This document shows positions 46,004 to 57,132 of a DNA stretch of 64,000 nt, in pieces. The notes beneath the pieces are model-generated. The model was not told the DNA's origin. It did not search any database and was given only the letters and a program-made list of their open reading frames with translations. The stretch is from Eurosta solidaginis (lineage: Eukaryota; Arthropoda; Insecta; Diptera; Tephritidae). Within the stretch, counting starts at the first letter, position 1; each line of letters opens with the position of its first letter. The DNA lies in contig NC_090322.1 in the NCBI RefSeq assembly GCF_040869045.1, forward strand, positions 191,145,477-191,209,476, written 5' to 3'. The position numbers and the translations under genes were made by a program.

Positions 46004-47503
46004 ATACTTATTAAAAGAAATTTAATTGAAACAAGATATCAAAAATATTTAATGTTTACCTAATCTAAAGTTATGCCGCATTCGATGTGAGTGACAAACA
46101 ACTTAACGCGAAATAAATAAAATTGTACAGAATAATGAAGCAAAGTAAAGAGCAAGGCCCCAAAACAAAGTGATATACCAAGAAATATTGTGTCAATAAA
46201 TAAGGATAGGAAAGTTTTTATAAAAATTTATTAAAAAATAAACAAGAAAAGTGCAAAGATTGTTAGCATAAGCAAAGTGGCAAGGGATTATTTTAAGGCC
46301 TGGTTTTTCAGTAGATGGTTAAGCTAAGCTTAAAATAAATTTGCTTAAACTCTAGTCAAATTTAAACTACTGAGCAGTTTTTCAGTCAGAGTTTAAGACC
46401 GCCTTTGGAGTATGCTTTTTTGTACAGCAACATTGGTTTATTATTATGCAGATAATTTGCCGATACGGCAACAGCTGAATTTTGTTTACCCAACAAACAT
46501 GAAAAAAAATATTTGTCAAGACAAATATATATCTAGTTCCGGAAGTGATATCCAACATTATTATTATTTAACTATTCTTATACCAAATAGTTCTCGAGTT
46601 GATATCCAACTTCATTCTCCAATCACTATCCAACCTTTCAGAAATTTTGTAAAATTTAGTGTTCTTGAGTTGATTATCATTACCAAATTATTATCCAACC
46701 TTTGAGAGATTTTGGGAAATATACAGTTCTCAAATATTTCTCCATTAGATATCGATACTTATTAAAAGAAATTTAATTTAAACAAGATATGAAAAATATT
46801 TAATGTTTACCTAATCTAAAGTTATGCCGCATTCGAAGTGAGTGACAAACAACTTAACGCGAAACAAATAAAATTGTACAGAATAATGAAGCAAAGTAAA
46901 GAGCAAGGCCCTAAAACAAAGTGATATACCAAGAAATATTGTGTCAATAAATAAAGCTAGGAAAGTTTTTATAAAAATTATTAAAAAAAAAGTTAACAAG
47001 AAAAGTGCAAAGATTGTTAGCATAAGCAAAGTGGCAAGGGATTATTTTAAGGCCTGGTTTTTCAGTAGATGGTTAAGCTAAGCTTAAACTAAGTTTGCTT
47101 AAACTCTAGTCAAATTGTAACTACTGAGCAGTTTTTCAGTCACAGTTTAAGGCCGCCTTTGGAGTTTGCTTTTTTTGTACAGCAACATTGTATTTTTATT
47201 ATCCAGATAATTTGCCGATACGGCAACAGTTGAATTTTGTTTACCCAACAAACATGAAAAAAAATATTTGTCAAGCGAAATATATATCTAGTTCCGGAAG
47301 TGATATCCAACATTATTATTATTTAACTATTCTTATACCAAATAGTTCTCGAGTTGATATCCAACTTCATTCTCCAATCACTATCCAACCTTTGAGAAAT
47401 TTTTTAAAATTTAGTGTTCTTGAGTTGATTATCATTACCAAATTATTATCCAACCTTTGAGATATTTTGGGAAATATACAGTTCTCAAATATTTCTCCAT
47501 TGG
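46004..47503. repeat. tandem duplication of about 751 bp
   Basis: 46004-46750 and 46755-47503 are direct, highly similar copies. Each contains about 290 bp of flanking DNA (ATACTTATTAAAAGAAATTT through GGCAAGGGATTATTTTAA) plus the first 450 bp of a PIF/Harbinger-like element. The breakpoint joins CCATTAGATATCGA to TACTTATTAAAAG. Confidence 0.85.
46297..46750. mobile_element. PIF/Harbinger-like element, copy B (left part only)
   Basis: GGCCTGGTTTTTCAGTAGATGG start preceded by TAA. Cut off at the duplication junction. Interior with repeated ATATCCAAC and CCAACCTTT.AGA words. Confidence 0.75.
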
Positions 47504-48069
47504 ATATCGAGTTGAGGTGGAGTTGAAAAAAATATCCAAGGTGGTACCACCAAAAACAGCAGCTGTTTATTATGAGAAATAAACACCTGGTTGATAGCAG
47601 TAATGAAGCGTAATTAATCAAAAATAAATTATACATATTTTATTTTTTTTTTCGTGAAAATACTGTAGTATGGCATCTTACATTTGAGTCCAGTTGGACA
47701 ACCACAAGTTGGGAATTAAATTTTTTCAACTTAAGTAATAGAAGTTTTTGCTTTATAAAAAATTCCCTCTTTTGCTGAGTACGCTATAATTCTCTAGTTG
47801 AGCCACTGTTTCGAAACAACTCTTGTGATTTTAGAAGTATGCCTAGTTATCAACATCAGCTCTAATGGTACTCAAGCCCAAATGCTTGTTGGGTATATTC
47901 GACGCCATTTCGAACGAACGCAAATAACTGATAGGTTAACTAGAGTGTAACCCTGCCAAATCAGATGCTTAAACTCACCTTCAGTTAAATTAGGCTGAAA
48001 AACTGCAGAATAAGTTTAAGCGTAGTTTAACTGACAAACTGAGTTGAAATTGTACTGAAAAACCGGTCC
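47051..48069. mobile_element. PIF/Harbinger-like element, copy C (complete, 1019 bp)
   Basis: GGCCTGGTTTTTCAGTAGATGG start and ACTGAAAAACCGGTCC end, flanked by TAA on both sides (47048-47050 and 48070-48072). It contains GGTGGTACCACC and arms with GTTTAA/TTAAAC words as in copy A. A 90-codon frame (47188-47460) has no transposase motif. The terminal GGCC..GGTTT plus TAA duplication is the basis for the superfamily name. Confidence 0.75.
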
Positions 48070-48072
48070 TAA

Positions 48073-49400
48073 GTAACCTCTTCTGGAGATAGTTTTTTAG
48101 TGGCTTTCAGAGGCATACGTGTTCGTTATCTTCTTTTGAAAAAATTAAATATAAAGCTATTGGAAATATAACCAAAAAACTTGTAGCGTATAATATCGAA
48201 CATGAATTGAACTTCATGCATAAATAGCAGTGTTGGGCATAGTGCACTAAACGCTTGTAAGTGCAATTGCACTCATAACAAATCTCTCTTTTTTTGCTAT
48301 AAGCTGAACACAAAACGTGCTCAACAGTTTCTTTATACAGTCCGCACTACCACATCAGCCAGTAATGATGAGGCTTAATGTATAAGCATCTCGTTAGTTT
48401 GCCAATCAGAAGCCATAAGCCTTATATAAGCAACTTTGTGAGTCAAATATCGTAGGATTGGCACTTGATCTAGGGAATTTTGCTGTCCCGCAATTGTGAC
48501 CGAGACCCGAATAGAGAAGTACGCTACGACCTAAGCGAATTTTCTCGAATGCTTGTTTGCATTCCAGCGCACTTTTAATGAAGTGCTGTGTGAGATTATT
48601 TCTTAATGGCCGCTTGACTATTTATTGAAATAGTATTGTGTAATCGTCAAATGCTTCACACCACTTACGATACATCTTGCATAAGATAAAGGCCCAACTT
48701 TTTTAAAGCATTCGCTTTAACGTATAACCTACCTAGTACTCGTTGTACAGCATACTCAGTGATCATTAAAATCAGAGCGGCTCAACCCCTATACACTTAA
48801 AGCAATTTCGTATATATTTTGCCAAGAAGAATAGGCACAAATACAAATTCACACTTTGAATATAAAAAAAAAAATGTATCGCACTCCCTCACTTGTAAAT
48901 TCGATGCATATGAAAGTGCCTGAATTTCATATGAAAGTGCAAAGAGAAGGCACTTCTATATGAAGCCAAGGCACTTCGGTATGATATTAAAATTAACACA
49001 AACAAATTGGTACCAAACAGTTTTTCAAAAATATTGTAGCACTGAGAAAAGTTTTAACTCAAATTGTATTCATTGAGGGGACTATCAAAATTTCTTGAAC
49101 GTTTAAAAAAAATTTTTTATTTTTTTCAATTTAAAAAGTTTCAGTGTACATATAATTTTGTATATGTATTGTGATTTGCACTTCGATACAAGCAGCCCTG
49201 ATTAAAATATTTGTGCTGATAAAATAAATTGAAAAAAGTTTATTAAAAACTAAATTGTCAGATTTTTTGGAACAGGAAGTTAGCGTTTGTAATTTGCTAA
49301 GTGCGTGTGTGTCCATGATAAAAGAAAGCATTTTTTTATGACTTCCAGTTCCACTGTCGTCGCGAGAGACTTGAAATTGTGGAAATTGTCGTTATAAAGC
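48073..49400. other. spacer with short repeats
   Basis: 48915-48990 repeats CATATGAAAGTGC-like words three times. CAGTGTTGGGCA at 48229 resembles a hAT end, but no partner was found. No gene. Confidence 0.4.
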
Positions 49401-49404
49401 TCGG

Positions 49405-50230
49405 TTTTTCTGTACAAACTCAACTCAGTTTGTTAATTAAACAACGCTTAAATTTATTCTGCAGTTTTTCAGCCCACTTTAACTGAAGCTAAGCTGAGCC
49501 TAAGCGGCTGATCTGGCAGCGTTAAACTATAGTTTACCTATCAGTTATTTGCGTTTCGTTCGCAATGACGTCCAATATACCTAACTGGCATTTGGGCTTG
49601 AGTACCATTAGAGCTGATGTTGATAATTAGGTATACTGCTAAAATCTAAAGCGTAGTTTCGAAACAGAGTCTCAACTTAAGACTTAAAGCGTTTTCAGCA
49701 AAAAACAAAATTTTTATGAAGCAAAAAATGCTGTTACTAAAATTGAAAAGAAGATAGTTCTCTACCAACCAGGTGTTTATTTCTCGCAATAAACAGCTGT
49801 TGGCTATGGTGGTACCATCTTGGAAAAGATTTGTTTTCAACTCCTTCCCAACTCGATATACAATGTATGATATCAACTGGAGAAATTTACTGAATACCAA
49901 TTTTAAAACTATAGATTTCTCATAATCTCAAAGGTTGAATATTTTTTGGAGAATGATAATGGATATAAAATATCTGATTTAAAAACAATTAGAGAATTAT
50001 GTTGTATACCAACTCCAAAACTAGATATATTTGTATATATTTCTCTAAAGCTGGATAAATATTTATTCCGTGTTTATTGGGTAAACAAAACCCAGCTGCT
50101 TCCGTATCTACACAATATTTAGACAACAAATAACCAATGCTGTCGTTCACAAAACCTTGCGCCTTAGGCGACTGTGACTGAAAAACTCCTCTGTAGTTTA
50201 AATGGAGTTTATATTTGACTAGAATTTAAG
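49405..50230. mobile_element. PIF/Harbinger-like element, copy D (right end lost)
   Basis: CTCGGTTTTTCTGTAC start; TAAGCGGCTGATCTGGCAG and CATTTGGGCTTGAGTACC in the left arm; GTGGTACCATCTTGG in the middle; the right arm reaches GACTAGAATTTAAGCAAACC and stops. It is in the opposite orientation to copy C. Confidence 0.7.
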
Positions 50231-51083
50231 CAAACCTGACCCAAGTGGTAAAAATTACCAGATATTGAGGGAATCGTCAGTTGATCTAATAATGCTCGTA
50301 AGTTTGGCCAGCGAGGTTTACTGTTGAGAATTTGAATAGCTTGATACTGATAGGTGGTGCTCAAAAATGATGTAAATGATCTTAAAACCATATCCTGGAT
50401 GCCTGATGTTTATATAAGTTATCCCCAGGGAAAATCTAAGCTTCGCATAGGCCCGATTTTATCTCAAATTATCCAAGTAGATTATTTAGTCGGCGGGTAT
50501 TTCCAAAACATTTTTTATGGAGATGAAATCTTCAGAGCATTTGCGTGATGATGTCTATACGTGGAATTAAATACACGGTGTAGGTATAATACTAAAATGG
50601 AATAAATTTAAATCATTTGAAATGTTGACGAGACCTTTACCGTAAAACAAATGCTATTCAAATTGATATTGCAATAGCACTAACACTCGCAAAATTTAAA
50701 TTTCCTAGCCAAGCTCTGATTTCTGGAATACTTAGTTATTGGGTGGCCAACTTAATTTTCTGACTTCAATCTTATACAAGAAAGTTGATGCTGTCCTTGG
50801 GAATGTCGCGCCAGAGACAAACCAAACAAATAAATTTATATTATGGACTCCCGTCCAGTACGAAGAATCACTGGCGGCGAGAAGTTAAAAACGTCTCCAA
50901 AACTTAATGGGACTCGGTGCAAAGGAGTCGAGTGGAGACTGTCTATGTCCATAATAAATAAATAATTAAATATTATTGTTATTAGAGTGCTGTTTATATG
51001 TTCATGACCACCCTATGTAGTGCAGTATCGACAGACTTGCCTTTGGTGTACGAATAATGTTTCGTTCATATTTGATATTTTAA
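50231..51083. other. spacer, nothing recognised
   Basis: No supported gene. A 64-codon plus frame at 50354-50548 is unassigned. Confidence 0.35.
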
Positions 51084-51240
51084 GGATATGTATCTATCAA
51101 TTTCTTTGGGGTTTTTAAATGAAACGTTATCGAGCTGACTGGCCTATAGCCTTTAGGATGCAAATAACTGACTATTCTCGCTTTCGGTATGAAGACTACC
51201 CGAGTCGCTCTCCAAGAGTGCGGTACGTGGCCATTCTATA
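51084..51240 (-). pseudogene. LINE reverse-transcriptase fragment (fingers region)
   Basis: Minus strand reads NGHVPHSWRATRVVFIPKA, then RIVSYLHPKGYRPVSSITFH, then LKTPKKLIDTY. This is the conserved RT block 1-2 of R1/LOA/Jockey-type LINEs (consensus: xPxxW, VVFIPKxGK, DYRPISL, K..E). Upstream sequence (to about 51330) has QILFCCSCWMKRL-like remnants with stops. No palm YADD follows, so only a small dead piece remains. Confidence 0.7.
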
Positions 51241-52363
51241 ATCGTTTCATCCAACAACTGCAACAAAACAGGATCTGGCATCTGGAACCAGGGATCTAAA
51301 TTTGGCAAACGTTTTTATCACCCATTTGATTTTAGTATTTGTCATCTGGCCGCGTTTGCTCGTATTTGAAGCGTTGTTGCACAACTTTTTCACATCATCT
51401 CACCATGGAAAAAATGTATTAAGTAGCGCCTCCAGAGAGTCTTCAATACTACCTGATTATTTCCCGCCAGCCCTTATTCATACAACCCTTTAGATAGTAC
51501 TTTTCTCAGTCTCAGCGTGTCGTTAGAGGATTCTTTGTCCGCACAGAATGTGTTCAATGAAATTCCCTTCGACCTGTTGACTTCGCATTTATACATCTTC
51601 AAAAGATCCTAATTGACAACCACACCTATGCGAGGCGAAACCTGTTACAAATATGCATGTATTATACACATACTTAGCAGGTGCGGTTCAGGCCACCCCA
51701 AGGTGGAATGGTGGGAGGATTTCTTATGATATTTTCCTTCTGTATTTTGAAGCGTATGCGGAAGTAGTTTTGTGCATCGTCTGAGAAGGATGCCTTTTAA
51801 AAGATACTTTATTTATACGCTGATATATCATGCGCAGAGCATAGTGTCATATCAAGACCATTGACGTTGCGCAACATTTTTTGGGACGATACCTGCATAA
51901 TTATCTGTAGTACATACATTTTATTGGTAAAATTATCAAATTGTTGTACATACACATACATTCTGATGTGTATTCGCATCCGCGCCTATGGAAAGCCTTT
52001 TTGAGCCACCAGCTTTTGAACTCTTCTGGTGCGGCCACTACATTAGGAGCCTTTTAGTTTGATGCCGGGCTAGGGGGATCTTCTTTTCCCTGCTATACTG
52101 CTACCGCCGCTAAGTCTACAGTGCCTAAGTTAGATAGCATACACGAGTGTTGGTGTTTCCTGAACTTGACAACAGCTCTAAGCCTGATTTCCGTTTATGC
52201 CAGGCATTTCGCGCGTTTCTGCGCTACATAAAACGAACCCCCCTCTTGAGTCAGGCGGAGCTCACTCAATACCACCTTGCTCTGTTGTAGATTTATCTGT
52301 TAGAATCGCATCGCCATTGAGCTGTGTGTCTCTCTCCAACTTTTCCACCACTAAGATCTTACT
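51241..52363. other. spacer, possible decayed LINE
   Basis: The first 250 bases may continue the RT relic upstream. The rest has no supported feature. Confidence 0.35.
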
Positions 52364-54085
52364 TACTTACTTAATTGGCGCTTAACCATCTAAACGGTTA
52401 TGACCGTTCAACAAGGCGCGTCAGCGCCTCCTTCGCTCCGCCAACCGGAGCCAATTGGTCACACCAAGGGAGTTTCAATCGTTTTCCACCTGGTTCTTCA
52501 AACGGAGTGGGGCCGCTCTCTACCTCTGCTTCCATAGGCGGGTTCCGATAGAAAACCTTTCTTGGGCGGAGCATCATCTTTCATTCGCATAACATGGCCT
52601 AGCCAGCGCAGCCGCTGCGTTTTAATTCACTGGACTATGTGGATGTCTGCGTATAGCTCGTACAGCTCATCATTAAATCTTCTTTGGTACTCGCCATCGC
52701 CAACGCGTAGAGGTCCATAAAACTTTCGAAGAGCTTTTCTCTCGAACACTCCCAAAGCCGCTTCATCTGCTGTTGTCATGGTCCATGCTTCTGCCCCATA
52801 TAGCAGGACGGGTACGATAAGTGACGTGTAGAGTATGATTTTTGTTCGCCGAGAGAGGACTTTACTTTTCAATTACCTATCTAGTCCAAAGTGGCATTTA
52901 TTGGCAAGATTGATTCTTCGCTGGGTTTCAGTGCTGATATTGTTGCTAGTGTGTATGCTGGTTCCCAAATAAACGAAGTCTTTTACTATTTCGAAATTAT
53001 GGCTGCCAACAGTAGCGTGGTTGCCAAGGCGCATATGCGCTGACTCTTTGCTCGATGACAGCAGGTACTTCGTTTTGTCCTCATTCACCATCAAACCCAT
53101 CTTTACCGCTTCTTTTTCCAGCTTGGAGTAAGCAATACTAACAGCGCGGGTGTTTAGGCCGATGATATCAATGTCATCAGCATATGCCAGTAATTGCACG
53201 CTTTTATAGAATATTGTTCCAGTGCGGTTAAGTTCTGCAGCTAGTATAATTTTCTCCAGTATCAAATTAAAGAAATCGCACGATAGGGGGTCACCCTGTC
53301 TGAAACCTCGTTTAGTTTCGAACGGCTCGGAGAGGTCCTTCCCAATTCTGAGCTGATGGCGCTGCTCAACGTCATTTTGCACTGCCGTATAAGTTTTGCG
53401 GGGAAACCAAATTCAGACATAGCGGCATATAGGCAGCTCCTTGTCGTGCTGTCGAAGGCGCCTTTAAAGTCGACGAAGAGGTGATGTGTGTCGATTCTCT
53501 TTTCACGGGTTTTTTCCAAGATTTGGCGCATTGTGAAAATCTGGTCGATAATAGATTTACTAGGTCTGAAGCAGCACTGATAAGTTGCAATCAGCCGGTT
53601 CACGGTGGGCTTCAATCTTTCGCACAATACACTTGAAAGGACCTTATATGCGATATTAAGGAGGCTGATTTCACGATAGTTGGTGCATTTTGCAGTATCC
53701 TCCTTCTTGTGAACTGGGCAAAGAACACTTAGCTTCCAATCGTCGGGCATGCACTCGTCCGCCCATATTTTGTGAAGAAGCTGCTGCATGCGCCTTACCA
53801 ACTCCTCGCCGCCGTACTTGAATAGCTCCGCAGGCAATCCATCAGCGCCCACGGCCTTGTTGTTTTTCAATCTGGTTATTGCTATTCTAACTTCGTCATA
53901 ACCGGGCGGGGAGACATATATTCCATCATCATCGATTGCGGGATCGGGTTCGTCATCTCTGCGCGGTGAATCGCTGCCTCCATTTAGGAGATCACGCTAT
54001 AGTATTTCGCTGCTAATTTCAGGTTCACTTCCCCTGCTTTTAGCGTATTGTGGTCATTTGTAAGCCGCGCTGAGAGAATTACCCT
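52364..54085 (-). pseudogene. RTE-like LINE, reverse transcriptase with frameshifts
   Basis: The best-preserved transposon gene here. Minus-strand order: RLTNDHNTLKAGEV (54070), LLNGGSDSPRRDDEPD (53970), KNNKAVGADGLPAELFKYGG (53870), LCPVHKKEDTAKCTNYREIS (53700), LFVDFKGAFDST (RT block with catalytic Asp, 53480), ETKRGFRQGDPLSCDFFNLI (53310), LLAYADDIDIIG (catalytic YADD, 53180), DKTKYLLSS, then VPVLLYGAEAWTMTT (52810) and LRWLGHVMRMKDD (52600). Both palm Asp motifs are intact, but frames break near 54000, 53370 and 52875. The endonuclease is absent. It ends in an (AAGT)n tail at 52364. RTE/BovB affinity is my reading of the C-terminal YGAEAW / GHVMRM signature. Confidence 0.85.
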
Positions 54086-54838
54086 AGTACAATTATTTAA
54101 AATAATATTTTTCCAAAAGTTTTTGTGTAAACTTTTTTATTTATTTTTGTGTTTTGTTCTACATTTTAAACCAAATCAAATTTTTTTTTTGTATAAATAG
54201 TAATTTTCATGAATTAAAATATAAAATTAAATGCTTTCAAATCAAAAAAATAAAATTTACAAATACAACAAATAAATTATTTACAAAAATCAAAATATTT
54301 GGAATATAAGAAAAATACGGAATAAAATATAATAAGCAAAATACGACAAAGAAAAAAATCGTAGAGTGATACGATAACTAAAAAAGGAAATTTCTACAAA
54401 AAGTGACGAATCAATGAGCAATAGCTCTCAGTAATAAAATTGCTACAACAAAACAAAAAGCTGCCGCAAACACAACAAATTCAAAAGAAAAATTTCAAAC
54501 ATCAACCACTCAGAAACACATTTTCTAATGCAACCAAACCAACTCTAGCAATTAAAAACAAATTTCATAGCAACCAACGTGCCAGCACATAAAATCATCA
54601 CCATTAGTAACAACAACTATAACAAAAAAAATATCAACATCAAAAAGCACATCACTCTACATTACCCAAATCCCCATCATCGCCAAATATTACCAACATT
54701 ATTAAAATAAAAAAAACAATAGCAGCAACTCCAATAGCATCACAATAACAAAAATACCCAACAACATCAACACCACACCTACCATACCCGCCATAGCAGA
54801 GACTACAACCACAGCAACTAATACACCAATTTCTTCAG
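54086..54838. other. A-rich tract, candidate 5' UTR or upstream exon
   Basis: Very A- and CAA-rich with no transposon signature. A TATA-box-like GTATAAATAG lies at 54191-54200. The reading frame of the downstream exon stays open back to 54706 (after TAA at 54703) and reads like an Asn/Thr/Ile-rich low-complexity extension. A pyrimidine-containing acceptor, AATTTCTTCAG, ends at 54838. Which of these is used cannot be decided from sequence alone. Confidence 0.4.
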
Positions 54839-55965
54839 CCGCTGAAATTAAATTTGTTGCAACGTGTCCACCAACGCAAGAATCACAAACAACTACAGCA
54901 ACAACACACCTGCAAACAGTAACTGCAGCAACAACAAGTACAAAAGCGCATCAATTACAACCATTGCTAAGGGCAACAAGCAAAGTCAAACAAAAAGTAT
55001 GTAAAAAGAAAAAAATTACATTTGATTCAGCGCCAGCGCAACGTCATGCAACGCCTACGGTGCCAATTGATTTGGGAACGTCGGCGTTAACTGAAACTCA
55101 ACAAAAGACTGAACGATTTGTAAAATCACAAAAACAAGCGTGTACATCAACGGCTATCACAGCGTTAGCCCTTGCGCCATCGACGCATGCACGTGCGCTA
55201 GCAGGAAGGGCGGAGCGTAAGGTTGTGACCCCCACGCAAGTAAAAATTGCAAGAACGCAGCCGCCGGCGGCTGCTATTGCCACAAATACACCTAAAACAA
55301 CAACAACAACAACAGCAACAACAACAACAACAACAAACATTACAGCAACAACTAAAACTGCAACAAAACAGCCGCCGCTGCCACAGGCGCAACAGCAAAC
55401 ACCGCCAACGCAACAACAGCCACACCAGCAACAAACCATATACCATGTCCCAGCCATACCAAGCTTCAAGCCCGCTGTAAAACGATTGAGTAGTGGGAGT
55501 ATTGGTAGTATTGGTGCTACCATAAGTGCCGCCAGCGGTATCAAAGCTACTCGTGCACGTTTTGCACATTTTTGGAAAATCCAATCACCAAGCGCACGTA
55601 AAGCTGCACGTGCACGTCGAAAATCGTCAACACCTTCAGCTGGTTCGCTGATTGTAGTTGATATTGCTGGTGCGGCAACTGGCGCTCGTGGTGGATTTGA
55701 AGGTTGTGGTAAAGCGGCGACTGGTGCGCCTATTATAACTACAGCACCAACTGGTGGATGTGGTGCTGTGCCTGGCACTTTAGTTGAGGAGGGTGGTGGA
55801 ATAGGTGCGGGGGTTGGTGCTACTGCAGCCGTTGATGGGGCATCGCAAGGTGTAGAAGATTTAGATTCGAATGAAACTTGGTGCAGTTGTGTGAATTCTT
55901 TGGTGTTTATGGTGTGCTCATTTTGCTGTTGTTGCTACAACTATCGCAGCTCACAACCAAGGTAG
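54839..55965 (+). CDS. host coding exon, low-complexity basic protein; gene not identified
   Basis: The only convincing host coding sequence. The frame is open from 54706 to TAG at 55963-55965, with no ATG before the last few codons, so translation must enter from an upstream exon (acceptor TTCTTCAG at 54838) or use a non-ATG start such as TTG at 54964. Counting from that TTG: a Lys-rich stretch (8-18), Ala/Thr-rich region, a Thr tract (112-135), Pro/Gln tract (136-158), Ser/Gly SSGSIGSIGA (about 175-185), basic SARKAARARRKSS (210-225), Gly/Ala-rich region (230-295), acidic VEDLDSNETWCSC, and a terminal Cys cluster CSFCCCCYNY. The final AAG|GTAGGT at 55961 is a strong donor, and the stop codon lies inside it, so splicing would extend the protein. 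Homopolymer tracts suit a regulatory or neuronal fly protein. No folded domain is recognised. Confidence 0.7.
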
Positions 55966-56069
55966 GTTCAGGAATTTTATTTACATCTAGCTATTAATTT
56001 TTTTAATTATGTGTCAGAAATTATTTATATTAAAATATTTAGATACTTACATAAGTACAGGCCTACACC

Positions 56070-56808
56070 AATAAGGCAATAATATCGCATACCACAGCAT
56101 CTAAATGCGTGTTAGATTGTAAGCCGTCTCTGGAGAGAATCGGGATAGGGAGAAGCATACATCTATATTGGGTCCCGGGGCATATGGGAATAGATGGGAA
56201 TGAAAAAGCGGATGAACTAGCTAAAAAGGGCGCATCCCTTGAAGCGTGCTCCGTAGACGTCCCAATTAGACTGGGCGACATTAAGCGAAGGCGAAAGGTG
56301 CACATGATCGATCAAGCGGGAAAGGCGTAGGTTCAAGCGCGGGGGTGTAAAGTGTCGAAGATTATGTGTAGGTCCTACAACCTTAGACTTACAAAGTTGC
56401 TTCTATCATTAAAAAGAGAGGACTGTAGACTTATAATGGGTATTCTAACTCGACACTGCCTTCTGGCGTCACATGCCTTTAAATTAGGCTTGGTCAGTGA
56501 TGCATATGTAGGAAGTGCGGGTTGGAGGAGGAAACGATCGAGCACGTTCTGTGCTCATGCCCTGCACTTGCCAGGCTAAGACTCCAGCTATTAGGAGTGA
56601 TACAGCTGTCAGATCTAGAAGCAGCAAGTGGCTTAAGTCCTGGGAAGCTTCTAGTATTTGCCAAGAGGACGGACTTACTTTATAACATAGGTACTGCTTT
56701 TTGATAGGGTTTTTCAGTTTGGTCGTTAAAACAAACTTCTGGTAATACTACGGACTCAATTAGTCTATGTGAGGTCCTCATGGATCGGCCAGTTCAACCT
56801 AACCTAAC
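56070..56808 (+). pseudogene. R1/LOA-like LINE 3' end with RNase H motif
   Basis: A 5'-truncated sister of 33840-35274. Reads KAIISHTTASKCVLDCKPSL-like residues, IHLYWVPGHMGIDGNEKADE with LAKKGA (RNase H terminal His/Asp motif intact, 56155-56240), IRLGDIKRRRKVHMIDQAG, a stop and shift near 56330, LRLTKLLLSLKREDCRLIMG, LTRHCLLASHAFKLGLVS, then EEETIEHVLCSCPALARLRL in another frame (Cys-His tail). Ends AACCTAACCTAAC at 56808. Inserted within the putative intron just downstream of the coding exon. Confidence 0.85.
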
Positions 56809-56848
56809 AGGTCTACACCAAATGTCATAATTCCAAAATTAAAAAAAA

Positions 56849-56973
56849 CGCCAACGTTTCGACCTTTTATTTTGGTCTTCTTCAGGGCTCAAAATTACTG
56901 CGTTCTTCCTTGTCCAGAACGCAGTAATTTTAAGCCCTGAAGAAGACCAAAATAAAAGGTCGAAACTTTGGCG
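56849..56973. repeat. 58-bp near-perfect inverted repeat, 9-base loop
   Basis: Arms 56849-56906 and 56916-56973 match at 56 of 58 positions around the loop TCCTTGTCC. Each arm holds CTGAAGA-A-GACC-loop-GGTC-GAAAC, which resembles the catalytic core of a hammerhead ribozyme (CUGANGA, stem II, GAAA) with one extra A. It lies 40 bp after the LINE tail. Confidence 0.85.
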
Positions 56974-57132
56974 AGAAAATAAAAAAAAGGCGTTTTTCTG
57001 ATTCATTGGACTGTAAAACCGAAACCAAAAAACAAATTTACAATAAATAAAGAAAACAGTCGGTAGTACAAAAATATTTTTATGGGGATTAAGTAACAAA
57101 CAATTTCATTTTTTTGCTTAATAGGAAACCTA

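Noticed and set aside
48229..48700. CAGTGTTGGGCA resembling a hAT terminus, with GCCCAAC near 48690
   Set aside because: The second end lacks the rest of the repeat and no 8-bp duplication is visible.
55098..55778. 226-codon minus-strand open frame
   Set aside because: An antisense shadow of the plus-strand coding exon. The Val/Cys runs are complements of the Thr/Ala and Gln tracts.
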